Positions 7,926 through 8,775 of a stretch of DNA of 8,775 bases are shown one piece after another. This DNA is from Gemmatimonadaceae bacterium (GTDB lineage Bacteria; Gemmatimonadota; Gemmatimonadetes; Gemmatimonadales; Gemmatimonadaceae). Each line of letters begins with the position of its first letter. Within the stretch, counting starts at the first letter, position 1. Both the position numbers and the translations under genes were made by a program. The notes beneath the pieces are model-generated. The model saw nothing but the letters and a program-made list of their open reading frames with translations. It made no database searches and had not been told where the DNA came from. The stretch is from positions 1-8,775 of the forward strand of contig JANYKY010000434.1 in assembly GCA_025357975.1 (NCBI GenBank), given 5' to 3'.

Positions 7926-7970
7926 ACCCGTGGAGCACGATCGGCGCACACTGCCAATGCGGTCACGGGT
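7926..7970. repeat. 7-bp inverted repeat in the dacB / membrane gene intergenic region
   Basis: ACCCGTG (7926-7932) and its reverse complement CACGGGT (7964-7970) lie 31 bases apart in the otherwise gene-free stretch 7854-8051. The site could be an operator for one or both divergent genes, or a weak long-loop hairpin. I see no convincing -35/-10 pair elsewhere in this stretch: TTGGCA on the minus strand (7957-7952) has no matching -10, and GATAAC (8013-8018, +) has no matching -35. Confidence 0.25.
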
Positions 7971-8039
7971 TGGGACACGACTGGCGTTCCCTAGGCAAAA
8001 CAGACCGTTCGGGATAACTTCCCGCTAACGCAACAAACT

Positions 8040-8045
8040 GGAGAG
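8040..8045 (+). promoter_or_regulatory. ribosome-binding site of the four-helix membrane protein
   Basis: GGAGAG ends six bases before the ATG at 8052. This favours the ATG over the adjacent in-frame TTG at 8049. Confidence 0.7.
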
Positions 8046-8051
8046 TAATTG

Positions 8052-8594
8052 ATGGAAGAGCGGCACAATTCCATTCGTGAGGGAGTTTACGCCGGTCTCA
8101 TCGGGGCGACGATGATCGCGGTGTGGTTTGCGATAATCGACATCAGTACAGGACACCCGTTGCACACTCCGAGCATCCTCGGTGCTGGCCTCATCAGCAT
8201 CCTCGGCAAGCCTCCGATGATGCCCGATACCGTTGCATTTCACGCCTTCTTCTACACGATTTTTCACTACCTGGCATTCATACTTGTCGGCGTGATAATG
8301 GCGAAGATCGTTCACCAGTCTGAGCGAACTCCGGCGATTCTTGCGGGCTTCCTCGTCGCCTTCGTTGCCTTCGAGCTCGGCGCGATCGGGTTGACCACGC
8401 TTCTCACCGAGTCGAGGCTCGGCGGAATGGCGTGGTATCAAATCTTCATTGCCAACCTGCTTGCCGCGGGCGGAATGTTCTGGTTCATGTGGCATCGTCA
8501 TCCGGGCCTCAGAGGCGACATCGACAAGGCTCTTGGCGGAACAGACGAGGATCACGTTGTAAACAGCACCCCGCAGGGACGAGCCAACCGCTAG
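8052..8594 (+). CDS. four-helix membrane protein of unknown function
   Basis: I do not recognise this 180-residue protein. It is strongly hydrophobic, with four predicted membrane helices at about 11-31, 61-87, 93-118 and 128-147. A loop between helices 1 and 2 holds HPLHTP (35-40), and the tail is hydrophilic (150-180). Helix 2 carries several aromatic and His residues (H64, F66, F67, Y68, F71, H72, Y73), a composition that could suit heme or quinone contact but proves nothing. The short basic C-terminal end and the charged N-terminus (MEERHNSIRE) probably both face the cytoplasm. The start is supported by GGAGAG six bases upstream. It converges on the oxidase-assembly gene ctaG, and their stop codons overlap. 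That proximity hints at a respiratory setting, but convergent genes are not co-transcribed, so the link is weak. Confidence 0.85.
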   Translation: MEERHNSIREGVYAGLIGATMIAVWFAIIDISTGHPLHTPSILGAGLISILGKPPMMPDTVAFHAFFYTIFHYLAFILVGVIMAKIVHQSERTPAILAGFLVAFVAFELGAIGLTTLLTESRLGGMAWYQIFIANLLAAGGMFWFMWHRHPGLRGDIDKALGGTDEDHVVNSTPQGRANR

Positions 8595-8775
8595 GCGGCC
8601 TTCGGCTTCCAGTCAACCTGCGCGCCCGCGGAATCATCCTGTCCGTGGGCCGACCATTTGAAGAAGACAACCGACAGAATGATCGTAAAGATCAGCGTCC
8701 CTGGTATCCACATGATCAGTCCACCCAGCATCTGATCATCCATCGGCGATAGCGGGAAGATTCGCGGCGCAGATG
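8591..8775 (-). CDS. ctaG: cytochrome c oxidase assembly factor CtaG-like, C-terminal part
   Basis: Only the last 60 codons are in the window; the gene continues past the right edge. The translation contains SPMDDQMLGGLIMW (9-22) followed by IPG and a hydrophobic helix (about 24-38). This is the characteristic end of the caa3_CtaG family, whose last loop and helix usually read SPL-DQ-LGGLIMW-PG. These multi-helix membrane proteins are needed for assembly of the CuA/CuB centres of caa3-type cytochrome c oxidase. A hydrophilic tail of about 20 residues (41-60) ends in KPKAA. The TAG stop shares three bases with the stop of the convergent membrane-protein gene. Because most of the gene is missing, symbol and family rest on this one motif. 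Confidence 0.8.
   Translation of the reverse strand, partial: SAPRIFPLSPMDDQMLGGLIMWIPGTLIFTIILSVVFFKWSAHGQDDSAGAQVDWKPKAA

Noticed and set aside
8025..8555. Minus-strand frame of 176 codons opposite the four-helix membrane protein
   Set aside because: It is charged low-complexity sequence typical of an antisense shadow; the plus-strand frame has a good ribosome-binding site and real membrane helices.
1..8775. CRISPR array, mobile element, tRNA, riboswitch or defence system
   Set aside because: No regularly spaced repeats, transposase or integrase motifs, cloverleaf-like sequence, known riboswitch core or defence-protein domains were seen; all long stretches are covered by ordinary genes.

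Overview
The window is 8,775 bases of moderately high-G+C bacterial chromosome holding seven protein genes, two of them cut by the window edges. No tRNA, rRNA, CRISPR array, insertion sequence or phage gene is visible. The mix of a housekeeping gyrase, a GAF-GGDEF signalling enzyme, a probable lipoprotein, a periplasmic D-Ala-D-Ala carboxypeptidase with a signal peptide and a caa3-type oxidase assembly factor suggests an aerobic, free-living, didermic bacterium. The style resembles Gemmatimonadota or a similar soil or water lineage, but this placement is an inference: no phylum marker is present.

Layout. Positions 2-2269 (+) hold most of gyrA, cut at its 5' end. A GAF-GGDEF diguanylate cyclase (2244-3410, +) begins inside the last codons of gyrA, so the two are probably co-transcribed and perhaps translationally coupled. 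A hypothetical lipoprotein with short propeller-like repeats follows on the same strand (3456-4499). It converges on a small CoA-binding-domain protein (4530-4988, -). That gene is divergent, across 96 bp, from a saccharopine/lysine-6-dehydrogenase family enzyme (5085-6233, +). The dehydrogenase converges on a class C penicillin-binding protein / DacB (6288-7853, -). After a gene-free stretch of about 200 bp comes a four-helix membrane protein of unknown function (8052-8594, +). It converges on, and shares the bases of its stop codon with, the 3' end of a ctaG-like oxidase assembly gene (8591-8775, -).

How the genes may work together. gyrA and the cyclase form one transcription unit, with the lipoprotein possibly behind them. 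The CoA-binding protein and the dehydrogenase share an intergenic control region and may belong to one amino-acid catabolic theme. DacB and CtaG concern the envelope and respiration. I did not find a convincing undescribed multi-gene system. The most unusual local structures are: a possible 14-codon leader ORF with a good GGAGG site whose stop overlaps the start of the CoA-binding gene; the out-of-frame overlap of gyrA with the cyclase gene; and a strongly cationic low-complexity linker after the DacB signal peptide.
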